Shown piece after piece: positions 1-11,100 of a stretch of DNA of 64,000 bases. The stretch comes from Takakia lepidozioides (taxonomy: Eukaryota > Streptophyta > Takakiopsida > Takakiales > Takakiaceae): contig CM060734.1 in assembly GCA_030704615.1 (NCBI GenBank), positions 61,830,042 through 61,894,041 on the forward strand, written 5' to 3'. The translations under genes were made by a program, and so were the position numbers. Numbering within the stretch: the stretch's first letter is position 1; the number at the start of each line of letters is the position of its first letter. Below the pieces are notes generated by a model. That model did not search any database, had not been told where the DNA came from, and worked only from the letters and a program-made list of their open reading frames with translations.

Positions 1-2880
1 TATAAGGTAAAGCTTTGATAGCAATTCTCTTCCTCTGCTCCTTACCATAACTAGGTGGGCACTGACATGAGCAAGGTAGTATCTGATTGGCCACTGCCAA
101 TCTAACCATTCATCTGCACTTCCTTGCACCTCCATTATAAATAAAACTCGCATCAGGTAACTGATCGTCCACTCCTGTGGCGGCCTCTCCTGTTGTTAGT
201 CGTGACAAATGATCTGCCACAAGATGCAAACGGCCAGGCTTGTAAATAACCTCGAACTCAAACTCATGCAAGATTATTAACCACCTCGCTATCCTTCCAC
301 TTATCAAAGGTTTGTTCACCAGATATATCAGAGCCTGGTGATCCACATAAAACATAAACTTTCTTCCCAATAGGTAATGCCTGAATTTCTTGACTGCATA
401 ATCATTGCCAATGCTTCTCTTTCCGTTGTACTATAGTTCCTCTCAGCACTGTTCATCAACCGGCTAGCATAGTACACAGGTGAATCTATATTCCCTGTAA
501 CATTCTGGGCTAACACCGCTCCCAACGCTTCTCCTGATGCATCGCAGTGAACATGAAATACTACATGCCAGTGAGGGTTAATCAGCACAGGTGTAGTTGT
601 TACTGACAGTGTAAGTTCCTCAAACGCCTGTTGACATTCAGCTGTCCATGCAAACACTGCATCTTTCTTCAGAAGCTTGCTCAATGGTGCTGCTATTTGT
701 GCATACCTTTTGACAAATCTTCTGTAATAACTGGTTTGCCCAAGGAATCTCCTTAAACTCTTAACATTCACTGGTGGTGGAGAGACTTTAATGGACTCTG
801 TCTTCCTGGGATCCACAAGAAGTCCCTTCTTACACACTATGTGTCCCAGAAGCACCCCTGAGTTCACACAGAAAGTACACTTCTCTGGATTCAGGCCCAG
901 ACCTCTCATCCTGCATCTGGCCAGGCATAACTCCAATTTATGCAAGTGCTCATTCTTAGAGCTGTACACACTGAAATCATCCAGATACTCATGAAAAGAT
1001 TCACTTATCACTCTCTGAAAGGTCGCTGGTGCATTACAAAGTCCAAAGGGCATGACTTTGTATGCATAAGCCCCCCAGTCTGTGATGAAAGCTGTTTTCC
1101 CTTGGTCTTCTTCTGCCACTTGCACTTGATTATAACCACTGAAGCCATCCATGAATGAGTACATCTCATGGCCTGCCACAGTGTCTAATACTGCTTCTGT
1201 GAATGGCAAAGGGAAAGGATCTTTCTTCGTACAAGCATTCAGCTTCTTATAGTTCACACATACTCTTAGTTTGCCATTCTTCTTGGGAACTATAACAATG
1301 GGTGACAACCAAGTTGTATACTCTATTGGGTATATAAACTTAGCCTCAGCCAACTTCTTTATCTCTTCTCCAACCTTCTGTGCGTAGTTGGGATTCATTC
1401 TATACCTCGCCTGCTTGATTGGTACTGACCCTGGTTCCAGTTCAATTTATGCTGACAGACTTCAGGTGGTATCCCTTTTAGATCCTCATAGCTCCAAGCA
1501 AATACATCTCTGTATTTGATGAACAAGCTTTTGCTTCTTCGAAGAATTCCGGCTCCAAATCAGCTCCTACTTTCACCATCCTCGGTTCCTCCTGAGTTCC
1601 ACATTTACTTCTCTCACCTGCTCATCAGCTGTGATTGTCCAACCGGTCACCACTTCATCCTGTAAGCTCACAGTGGCTGGTTCTTCTAGGATTTCTATTT
1701 CTCCTTCTCTTTCTTCATAGAAATGTGATGGGTAAATGCTGGTTTCTTCTTCAGTTGGTGTTGCTGTCACTACACCACAGCAGATACCTCTCAAACAACT
1801 TAGGCTTTCCAGCCGCATCTCTGCAACCTGCTCCCATTCTGGGTGTGCAGCAAATAGGGTAGCTTCCTGCTCCTCATCCAGTCCTCCCCTCCAGTCATAC
1901 TCTCTGACTCCTCGAGGTCTTCTTGTAGCAGGTAATCTACTAGATTTCTTTGTGGTAATTTGTATCTCGTGCATCCCATTATGCACAGTTAGTAACTGAG
2001 AATTCCAGTCATGGAATACCCTGGCCTGTTTCAGCCACGGACGTCCCAATAATAAGGAGTAAGCCTCCATGACTTCATCCATTTTTAATACAGTTACTGT
2101 GATCATAAAGATCATTTTCTGTATCTGTATCTTAACTCCTCTTATTAATCCCAATGGCTGTACACTTCTTTGATCTGCCATTGTTACTGTAAATGGGGCT
2201 GGTTTCATGTTACTTAGACCAAGCTTCTTCCTTAATTGGTCTGTCATGATATTTACTCCAGAACCACCATCTATCAGTACATCAGTTAGTTCTGTGCTTC
2301 CAATTCTCAATTGGATTACTGGCATAGAATCATCAAAGTCCATGACTAGTTCTCGCCCTTCCGGCTTCACATTATAACTGGTCACCTTGCTGTTCAGGTC
2401 TGTGTTTCCTGTCTCTTGGGCAATTCGATTGATTGCCTGATACAGCCTGTGCCTACAATAAGGTGCCACAGCTAATAGCTGTCCAATGGTAATTTCTGCT
2501 TTGGTCTGACATATTACTTCAGCCAAAGTCTTTCATTACTTTGCATGTCTGCATCTTCTTTTTTCCTTTCTTCCTCACTCCCCTCTTTTTCTCCATCCGA
2601 ATCAGAGGAATCTGCCACAGGAATATCCGTACTCTTTTGCATTTCCCTTATAGTATCCGCCACTTCCTTGTGCAGTTCCTTCTCATCTTTCCAAGTCTCT
2701 TCATCTTCAGGCATATCATTGCCACTTCCAGTCTCATCTTCTTCCTCTTCTACTGGAGGTATTAGTTTGGCTTTACTTCTTGTTACTATCATTGTACTTA
2801 CTTCTGGTACAACACATGGCCTAACCATGTGAGCTGCCACCACTGGGCCCTCATTCACAGGAGCTCTCATCTCATTTGGT
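1..2880 (-). pseudogene. pol: Copy C pol: protease, reverse transcriptase, RNase H (frameshifted)
   Basis: Three open stretches cover the polyprotein: 2880-1573 (acidic linker and aspartic protease, active site LIDGGSG near 2260-2275), 1398-328 (reverse transcriptase) and 370-1 (end of RNase H). RT shows SPIVIVPKKNGKLRVCV, MDGFSGYNQV and MPFGLCNAPATF, all standard gypsy RT blocks. RNase H shows HCDASGEALGAVLAQ and YVDHQAL. The catalytic box reads EYLDDFSVYS, whereas copy A reads VFLDDFSVYS; a 24-bp in-frame deletion between two copies of tggatgatttca explains the difference (about 977-990). The FLDDFSVY form resembles the FMDDFSVYG of Athila/Tat elements. Frameshifts lie near 1440, 1545 and 2525 relative to copies A and B. 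Confidence 0.9.
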
Positions 2881-2883
2881 GTC

Positions 2884-4831
2884 TTATCCAGAATGAACAG
2901 GCTGCCTTGCGATGTCCTGGCTGATTACAATAGTAACATAGCTCTTCACCATTGGGTCCTCGCCCTTGGTCTGTTCTTGGATTATTTCTATAATCCTGAT
3001 TCCCGGGCTGGTAATCCCCCTTGGATTACCCTGATAGTTGCCTCTGGAATTTCCTTGGTAATTCCCTCTTGAATTACCTCTCCCTTCCATGCCATTGTTA
3101 TAACCACCAGACCTACCATAGTGGTCCTGATCATTGCTTCTTCTTGGCTGGGGCTGCACCTGATGCACCCTCACTTGCCTAGGTTCTCTTGCAGCTGTCC
3201 TTCTGTTGTAGTAACAATTCTCAGTAGAATGGTTATCCATTTTACAGATAGTACAGTGTTTCTCCTTCATGTGGCATTCTGCAGTGGTATGGCCTTCATT
3301 CTGGCACTTTGCACACCATACACCCTTCCTCCAATGTGTTGCAGCCTCTGTGGCATACTTCTTCAAGATTTCTTCCAATCTTTTCTCATAGTTATCCCTC
3401 TTCAACTTTTCCTTTCTCTTACTCTTTCTTTTTAGTTCTTGCTCTTCTTCTTCATCTGACTCATCTTCAGAGTCCTCATCTTCCTTTTTCTCTCTCCTGA
3501 GCATTCCCAATTGCTCAATTCTGTTTGCAGTTTCAAATGCCTCCTCCACTGTATTATGGGGTAACATATCCACTTTCTTCTGCAACTCTGGTCTTAGTCC
3601 ACTCACAAACCAAGTCTTCTGTAAACCGGGTGCTGGTACTGCAGCCAGCTTTTTCATCATCAATTCCATCTTCTCCATATACTCTTCAACAGTTTCATGC
3701 TTCTTCTGCTTCAGCTGTTGTAAACTTCCATACACTTCATCCTCAGTTTTACTTGTCCTGAACCTATTTCGAAATGCTGTATTCAAGCCATTCCAGGTTA
3801 GGAAATGATTATCAGGGAATCTTGCATACCATTCACTTGCTTTCTTGATAAGTGAACAAGGAAACAGTCTCATCTTGGCATCATCGCCATTCTCATTGTT
3901 CACTATACACATGTGCTCAAATTGGCTAATGTGTACATCGGGATCCCCTTTTCCTGAATATATTGGAAAGGGTGGTTTTGCCCGTGTTGGTTGTAACGCC
4001 ATCTGTGGCCCTACCTTCTGCCCACTGACAGGTGCTGGCACCCTTGCTGGTGCTGGTCCTTCTGGACCTGTTGTTTTTGTGGTGGATCTTCCACCAAGTG
4101 GTGGCCCTTGAGCACTCCCTGCTTCTGGCCCCACGATATTCACAGTATTCCCAGCTTCAGTTGCACTACTTCCCACACTCCCTGTCCCCCCAGAGCCAGA
4201 TCCAGGCAGCCCGCCTGATCCCCCTGAGCCGACACCTTCGTTGGCCTGTGATCCAAGTGCTCCACTTGATCCAGGTCCAACGGGTTGGGATGTCCTGGTT
4301 GTAGTCTCAACCTCAGCTGTTGGGTCTACTTCTTCATATTCTTCATCTTCCAATTTCTTCTCTCTGTTTTCATCCTCCAAGTTCTGCCCTTGGGTTTCTT
4401 CTTCACTCATGTAACTCAACTGTAATGGTGTTGGAGAGTCTGAACTCTCCGTTGGCTCTGCCACATCCTCATCTCCTTCTTCATCTTCTGCTTCAGAAAC
4501 TGGAGTTCCTGCTTTTGGTGTTCCATGCCAACTCTTATCAAAGATTTCTGTCAAGTCTTTTATCCAAGGATGTACCTCAGATCTTTCACCTCGTGATTGA
4601 TCTTCTTCCTGTACCAATTCCCTTAATCTTTCTTGCAAAGAAACAGAAGGAGTGGCATCCAACTCTAGTTCTTCCGGTATAGGTGATGCACTTTTGATCT
4701 TGATGGTGTGAGAGGTCCAGATGATTCCCCTATGTCTATTCCTCTCTCCAAAGATATGGATAATTAGCTTTCAGATAGCTTTCTCTTTTTGATGAATATC
4801 TTTGTCGTCTAGCTTCTCTTTCATCACTCAT
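2884..4831 (-). pseudogene. gag: Copy C gag polyprotein region
   Basis: The open frame 4662-2884 (592 codons) starts after a frameshift near 4697, where one base is missing relative to copy A; the true start is the Met near 4831. Order: an acidic N-terminal region, a Gly/Ser/Pro-rich linker (about 4260-4030), a retrotransposon capsid domain (FPIYSGKGDPDVHISQFEHM through WYARFPDNHFLTWNGL), a charged segment, and two CCHC zinc knuckles (CAKCQNEGHTTAEC and CTICKMDNHSTENC). A third knuckle (CYYCNQPGHRKAAC) is present in another frame, because one A is missing from a G/A run near 3015. Capsid and nucleocapsid roles follow from family knowledge. Gag and pol appear to have been one continuous frame in the ancestor. 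Confidence 0.88.
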
Positions 4832-4852
4832 GTCCCATGTCTTTCATTTCTT

Positions 4853-5548
4853 TTAATGTGGCAATAACCAAAACTCTCTTCTGTAATATCTCTCGTATAT
4901 GCCTGGATTTCTTTCAAGCTTCAATGCACCCTTGGCTATACTTGAAGTCTCCGTTACCATATAACCATATGGCAAACAAGTCTGAAAAGCTGTTCTTGGT
5001 GTGAGTTTGATCCACAAAATATCCTTTGGAATCCAATTCTTTACCAGTACAAGCTCTTCATGCATATGAGTATAAACATTCACCTTTCTTTCTTCCCAGC
5101 CTTCAAACTCTACTCGTTTAATGGATAGCAACGCTATCACATAAACTAATGTTGGTAACCAACGTGCTCTTCCTCTACAGGCTACCTGATAAATCTTTAT
5201 CACTCCTTTCTCCAGACCCCATTCTGGATCAGCATCATGCACTCGTTTAAGAATATTTTCTTTACATCCGTCTGGCAATTCCAAGAACCTTTGAAAGAAT
5301 TGTTTGGACAATCTTTCTTCCTTCGTTCCACAGGGAATTTGATTCACTTCAAATTCTTTAATGGTCCAACCACCATGATCCCACCAGATGCCTGTCACAT
5401 CTGGTTGTTCATGTCCCAGGTCCCCAGTATGGTCGCCAAATGTCGCGCGGCTTTTACTCACCCATCCCTTCGCTATCCGAGGCGGAAACTCCAAGATAGA
5501 AGAGTTGGAAATCTCTAAGTACTCAGCCCGCGCAGAACAATCAGTCAT
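4853..5548 (-). CDS. Copy C extra ORF ahead of gag (ORF0), unknown function
   Basis: An uninterrupted 231-codon frame between the LTR and gag. Its first Met (5548) lies inside the LTR, so roughly the first 35 residues are LTR-encoded and the frame runs through the primer-binding site. If translation starts outside the LTR, a shorter form begins near the HEQPDVTGIWWDHGG segment. The same frame is open in copy A (25853-26548) with only a few substitutions and is recognisable in copy B. I recognise no domain. It has aromatic-rich blocks (WTIKEFEVNQIPCG, YYRREFWLLPH), no zinc knuckle, and no signal peptide or obvious membrane segment. Ogre/Tat elements are known to carry an ORF before gag; homology to those is not shown here. 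Confidence 0.6.
   Translation of the reverse strand: MTDCSARAEYLEISNSSILEFPPRIAKGWVSKSRATFGDHTGDLGHEQPDVTGIWWDHGGWTIKEFEVNQIPCGTKEERLSKQFFQRFLELPDGCKENILKRVHDADPEWGLEKGVIKIYQVACRGRARWLPTLVYVIALLSIKRVEFEGWEERKVNVYTHMHEELVLVKNWIPKDILWIKLTPRTAFQTCLPYGYMVTETSSIAKGALKLERNPGIYERYYRREFWLLPH
5421..5438 (-). other. Copy C primer-binding site
   Basis: Two bases inside the LTR end, the minus strand reads TGGCGACCATACTGGGGA, identical to the same site in copies A and B. It begins with TGG as expected for pairing with a tRNA CCA end. It resembles the TGGCGACTCYGCTGGGGA type seen in Tat/Ogre-like plant elements. I cannot assign the tRNA from sequence alone. Confidence 0.7.
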
Positions 5549-6562
5549 GACCTACAGCTAGTGTATCATGGGGGTGTTTCCTATTTGTTTCCTTTTCCGC
5601 ATTCATCTTAGCTACCTTACCATTGATAATTAAGTATCAGTTTGCTTCATCAATTTATCGGTTTCCTTAACTCCTCCATTCAATCCACAGCTTCACTCAG
5701 ATCTCTCTACACAGTGTGATTGTATCGTATAAGTATCAGATTATGATTTATCAGGTATCAGGCCGAAGCCATTATGTCTCTATTCTTCTTTCCTATATCA
5801 CTATAGCTTTGCATATAACAAGCATCTACTAATCCTCTTTTCTCCTTCATCGTGCTCTCCGATCTCCGCTCCCGCCTGACTCCGAAGTCCTCCCCGAATA
5901 ATGATCCCTTTCTTCATTCCCCGTTTTTCCCTTTATCCTCCTATCCGCGGTTCTAACCGTTTCCCTCTCTAACCGTCGTATGTGAACTAACATGTTCCCT
6001 TCACAGGTGTTGTTCCCACAGTCGTTCCCTGTCCTACTCTTCGTTCCCTATTATCGTGACAGCTGTGTCAAGCGGTGACTGGCTGTGTTGGCTGTGTCGG
6101 GCTGTGACTGGCTGTGTGGCTGTGCCGGGCTGTGTGACTGGCTGTGTGGGCTGTGTCTGCTGTGACGACTGTGACGGGCTGTGTGGGCTGTGTGGGCTGT
6201 GTGGGCTGTGACGACTGTGACGGGCTGTGTGGGCTGTGACGGCTGTGTGGGCTGTGTGGGCTGTGACGACTGTGACGGGCTGTGTGGGCTGTGTGGGCTG
6301 TGACGGCTGTGTGGGCTGTGACGACTGTGACGGGCTGTGTTGGCTGTGTGGGCTGTGACGGCTGTGTGGGCTGTGACGACTGTGACGGGCTGTGTTGGCT
6401 GTGTGGGCTGTGACTGCTGTGTCGGCTGTGTGGGCTATGTAACCCCCCTCTACAGTGCGCTGCTGTCACCCCTAAGGTTCCTGTTTGTCTCAGTCTGTGC
6501 AAAAATTAAGGGTACCCTACAGATCCCGTATAAGTGTCTAAGTCCCCTACAGTCCTCTAACA
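5441..6562 (-). repeat. Copy C 5' LTR
   Basis: 1,122 bp, bounded by TGT...ACA (on the minus strand tgttagaggactg... ...gccgcgcgaca), like the other LTRs in this window. Near the U3 end (6060-6435) it holds a large array of roughly 10-11 bp units (minus strand cacagcccgt / cacagtcgt). This array is longer than in the other copies and accounts for the greater LTR length. The conserved ATG of the extra upstream ORF lies at 5548. Confidence 0.93.
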
Positions 6563-7989
6563 ATGATCAATTACCAGATGCGAGTCTATTTGCAGTGGAG
6601 GTGCAGGGAAGTGCAGATGACTGGTTAGATTGGCAGTGGCCAATCAGATACTACCTTGCTCATGGTCAGTGCCCACCTAGTTATGGTAAGGAGCAGAGGA
6701 AGAGAATCGCTATCAAAGCTTTACCTTATACTATGGTAGGAAGCAGAATGTATAAGCTAGGACTGATGGAGTACTAAAACAATGCTTGTACCACCATGAA
6801 GTAAATAAAGTTTTGGAGGAAGTTCATAAAGGAGTGGCTGGAGGTCATTTTGGAGAAGAGACTACCAGTAGGAAGATACTACTCGCAGGTTACTGGTGGC
6901 CTACTTTGTTCAAAGATGTACACGAGTATTGTCAGAGTTGTGATGAATGTCAGAGGCTAGGACCTTTGCAGAGATCTGGAAGGATGGCTTTGCATCCTAC
7001 AATGCCTACGGAACCATTTCAGAAATGGGGACTAGACTTTGTGGGACCAATTAACCCACCAGCCAAGAATACACGAAACAGGTACATAATTACAGCCACT
7101 GATTATACTACGAAGTGGGTGGAAGCTAAAGCTTTGAGGGACAACACAGCCAAGTCCACAGCAAGGTTCCTGTATGAGAACATACTTACACGATTTGGCT
7201 GTCCCTTAGAATTTATCAGTGATCAGGGAAGTCACTTCATGAATGAGACCATTGAGTTGTTGACTAAAGAGTTTATGATTGTGCATAGAAAGAGTACATC
7301 ATATTACCCACAGGGTAATGGGCAGGCAGAGGCTACCAACAAAATACTATGTACTATCTTGGCTAAGATAGTCAATGCAAACAGAACAGATTGGGATACA
7401 AAGTTGCTGACAGCTTTGTGGTCATACATGACTTCCAGTGGAATTCCTGTTACCTACCATGAGAACGGAGTGGGGAAAGAGAATGGAATTGCAAGATTCC
7501 ATTAAGGTTAGGAAACATGAATTATACCATGTGGAAGAAGTACGTGCTGATGCAGCTGATAATATGACCAGAATTCAGATGAAGAGAAAGGAACAGTTTG
7601 ATGAAGGCAAATTAAAGACTTTTAAGACGGGGGATTTGGTTCTATGGTTGCAGAAGAAAGGAAAGATTAAAGCTTCTAAGCTTAAATCACCATGGAAAGG
7701 ACTTTATGTCATACAAAAGATGTATGATAACAACACCGCCATGTTACAAACCATTAACAAAGAAATGCTGGGAAGAGTCAATGCCAATAAGTTAAAGGGA
7801 TACAGTGGTATCCATGACAAACCATTGCAGCATGATTTGCATGTTGAAACGCAAAAGCAGTCACGGGCTGCACCAGTGTTACCAACGGAGTATGGAGCAC
7901 TTGTCGCTAGGCCAAGCATATATGACCAGGGCAGGCGGAAAACGCAAAACACAGCCTATCACAGCCCATCACAGCCCATCACAACGTGA
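6563..7989 (+). pseudogene. pol: Copy D integrase
   Basis: Open stretches 6563-6777, 6786-7505 and 7438-7989 together cover the end of the RNase H linker and integrase. Visible parts: an HHCC zinc-binding segment (HHEV, HKGVAGGHFG, YCQSCDECQR), then the catalytic core with D in WGLDFVGP, D in SDQGSHF and E in GQAEATNK (D,D-35-E type), then a basic C-terminal domain (GDLVLWLQKKGKIK). A missing base near 6765 breaks the start. A 62-bp deletion between two acttc repeats near 7430 removes part of the region after the core and shifts the frame. There is no chromodomain after the core, which fits Athila/Tat rather than chromovirus lineages. Confidence 0.9.
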
Positions 7990-8145
7990 CACAACCTATC
8001 ACAGCCCAGCACGGCGCAACACAGCCTATCACAACCTACCACCGCGTGTCACAGCCTATCACAGCTTACCACAGTGCATCACAGCCTACCACAGCGTACC
8101 ACAGTATGACACAGCCTGTCACAGCTCAACACAGCCTACTAGGGT
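7945..8145 (+). repeat. Copy D cacagcc-type repeat spacer between integrase and extra ORF
   Basis: Degenerate tandem units of about 10-11 bp (cacagcctat, cacagcccat, cacaacctac and variants, with acgtgac interspersed). The integrase frame ends inside it at a tga in acgtgaca, and copy A has the same stop in the same motif. The unit closely resembles the minisatellite in the LTRs of this family. Confidence 0.75.
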
Positions 8146-8146
8146 T

Positions 8147-11100
8147 ACACGATCCATAGAATCAGTGACAGGTGGACGCACAATAACTTCAGGAAAATGG
8201 CTGAGGGAAGAAAAGACGGAAACCAGTTTAAAAATAGACAAGTGGAAGTCAGGGCGCGACACACAGCTGAGAAGGAAGTGCAAGAACATGTGTCATCAAG
8301 AAAGAGGACAAAGATGGCCGTCAAAGTACCTACGTAGCGCGTCAAATTGGATGAAAGGCGGGCCCATTAATGAATACGGTAAAAGGGGAACGCAACAAAC
8401 GGCAAGTACAGAAAAGCGAAATTCTTGTCACATGTGTGATCCTAGTGGACTATCCAGCAGGGAAAGTCCACTAAAGAAAATGAAATCTAAAATCAAGTCA
8501 CAGCGGTTACAGCCAATAGAAAGCCAGAGAAAAGATCAAGAAATTGGAGGGAAATTAAGCGCAAGAGGCGGCGTCGTTCTGAGTAACGGGCGTCTCGACG
8601 GGACAGACCATCAATGCGATAGCTTTGAAACTATGGAGGAACTAACAGACTATACACTTGCAATACTACTTACGCAGTGGCATAGGGACGAAACAACAGA
8701 GCGGATCTTTTCTCTTGAGCGATGCTTGCAAGCCCCGCAGGCTTACAAGAAATTACCCATAGCTTTTTGTGGAAACCATACGTTTATGCTTTGTGCACTA
8801 CAGGCATTTCTGCAGTTGTTACAGCCAAAACATTTTTGTGGGTCTAAAATGAAGAGAGTGAGAGGAATGGAGGAAATCAGGGTGAAAAGCACCACAATTC
8901 TGCAGAAACAAACGATTGCTACCCCACAGGCGATACAGATACTGAAGGAGCTGAGATTGCAAGGATTGCAAAGCATAGATTGGACATTACACCATAGACA
9001 GTACATGTTACAATTTTTGCAGAACTTTGAGCCAAGGACATGAACAACAACGGTGAAGGGAGTTGAATTATTAATTACTCCCCTATACCTCCAGCAATTG
9101 TTTCGATTGCCAGCAGGTCAGGTGCATGTGGAGGAACACAGGGCAAGACTGCAAATAGGGGACTTATTCCAAGAAGGGAGTTTATTTAAAACTCAGGGTT
9201 ATGCTTGTACAAAGGCTGTGTACCCAGGGCTAAAGGAGGTAGGCCAGGTATTGAACGTTCTGATTGCCATGAAACAGAACCAACAGTATTTGAGCAGATC
9301 CTTCACGGAGGAAATACTCAAAGCCCTGAAAGGACAAGAGGTAGAATGGGCGGACATAATGTACAACGCACTGGTAGAGGAGATGAAAAGATTACAAGGT
9401 ACTACCGCAAAGTCTCCTATCATAGTGTCTGGCCCAATCATTGCTCAAATAATTCTTGATTCTGGCATACTTGATGCACAAGAAAGAAAGGAGATGGGAG
9501 TGTTTGAGCCAGAAACCACTGCAATGGAAGAGCAAGGCTCTTCACACAGTGAGGGTGGACTAGCAGGGCAACCCGAGACTAAGAGGCAGAGACGGGGAAA
9601 GACTGTAGTGGCGGATCCACTGGCTTCACGGATTCCGCATGATAATGTTTCCCAAGCTCATGTGCAGGAAGGGGCACAGCAGCACAGAGAACTGCTATTA
9701 CTGGAAGCAGGACCTTCAGAGAGGGAGGAGGAAGTTACTTCAGTATCACAACCATCATAGCCAGCTGATCGGCTTGTCACGAGGTTACAAGTTGTCCATG
9801 CAGCTCAACCAGAAATAATTGATTTGGAAAAAGAAGGGTTAGATATTCCAACTACAGAACAGATAGTGGCAGAAATTGAGAAGGGGGACCTTCTCTATGA
9901 ATATTCTGGTCTGGTCAAGGAGACAGAGATTCCAGAGGTGCAACAGTTGCCCAAGGGAAATCCTGAGGTGTATATAATACATACACCTATGTCGGAGGTA
10001 CCACAAGTACAATGTCAAGACACTACAGCACCGGTGATGGATGAAGTGGTTCAAGAAGAAAATCCGGTGGGACAATGGCCTGAGTGGTTCGTGAGACATC
10101 ACACTGTTGAGGATCAGGAGGAACAGCAGCAACCTCACCATGATGACCCTCAACAGGCAATGCTGATGAGTTCCATAGGCAGGACACTTAATTTGTTGGG
10201 GACTTATGTCAAATCCCATGTTCCAACTACCCAATTGACAGCCTTGAGAGAGGAACTCAGGAAGGTATTTGAGGCTCGACTAGCCACTGAGTGTGCAAAC
10301 AAGGTCGATGAAGAGGTCACTCTCAAGATGCAGCAAGACTTGGAGAATACATAAGCGGCTTTGCAATTGGCCAAGGAACAATTGATTGAGGCAGGCCTCG
10401 CGCAAGACCAGTTGCACGAAGCACATAAGCAACAGCTATACCAAATGCAGGTGCAGCATGAAAGCAAGTTGCAAGAAGTGAATGCACTACATACGGAGTT
10501 GCAGACAGTGCATGACAGGATGGCCATACAATGTGCTACATTCACAACTATGCTTGACCAATCTACAAAAGAAATAAACAGTCAAGCGGAAAAATGTACG
10601 AAGGCAGAAGAAGAGAATGTTGAGCAAATGAAACTCATTGTCGATATGAAGAATACAATCTGTCGCAATGAGGATACTTTCAAGCGATACAGGCAGGTTG
10701 AAGCTGATCAAGAGAAGCACATCGTGGAGTTGCAACAAACGCTCATGGCCAATAGAAATGAAATCACGGTCACTAACAAGGTTTGGAAGGAAGCTAATAA
10801 TCTACTTGCTGCCTATGCGAATTTGGTTGAACCTCATGCGAAGCGCATGGAGGCTTTACAACAGCAGTTAGAAGTGTACAAACTAAGAGAGGAGCACACT
10901 CTCAGGGGAACCACAAGCAACTTGGTGGATAACAGCCTTGTGCAGGTCTGGTTAGCACAAGGGCCAGTGGAGGGCAAAGCACCACGAAAGCTCACCCAAA
11001 GCGAGATGAATGAGCTCAGACTGCAAGTGCAGAACATTGCCACAACTACTATAGACAATGTCTATAGTAGGATAGCAGAGTTACAGGAGGATGTAGACGG

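Larger units (their letters stand above)
1..6562 (-). mobile_element. Gypsy LTR retrotransposon copy C (5' LTR to RNase H; rest off-window)
   Basis: Reading on the minus strand from 6562 downward: LTR, primer-binding site, extra upstream ORF, gag, protease, RT and RNase H. The window start cuts the copy at the RNase H/integrase junction. Its LTR and proteins match the other copies here closely, so it belongs to the same family. Plus-strand integrase sequence of another copy (D) begins directly after the LTR at 6563, so C is inserted in D in the opposite orientation. The first five bases after the LTR (6563-6567, atgat) should be one arm of a 5-bp target duplication; the other arm is outside the window. 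Several single-base frameshifts make this copy non-coding. Confidence 0.93.

Noticed and set aside
2541-4682. Plus-strand open frames opposite gag and pol of copy C, and equivalents in A and B
   Set aside because: They are antisense shadows of the highly biased acidic gag/pol codons and have no domain.
6068-6502. Open frame of His/Ser/Thr/Gln-rich repeats in the LTR
   Set aside because: It is the translation of the cacagcc minisatellite; length and frame vary between LTR copies, so it is not a gene.
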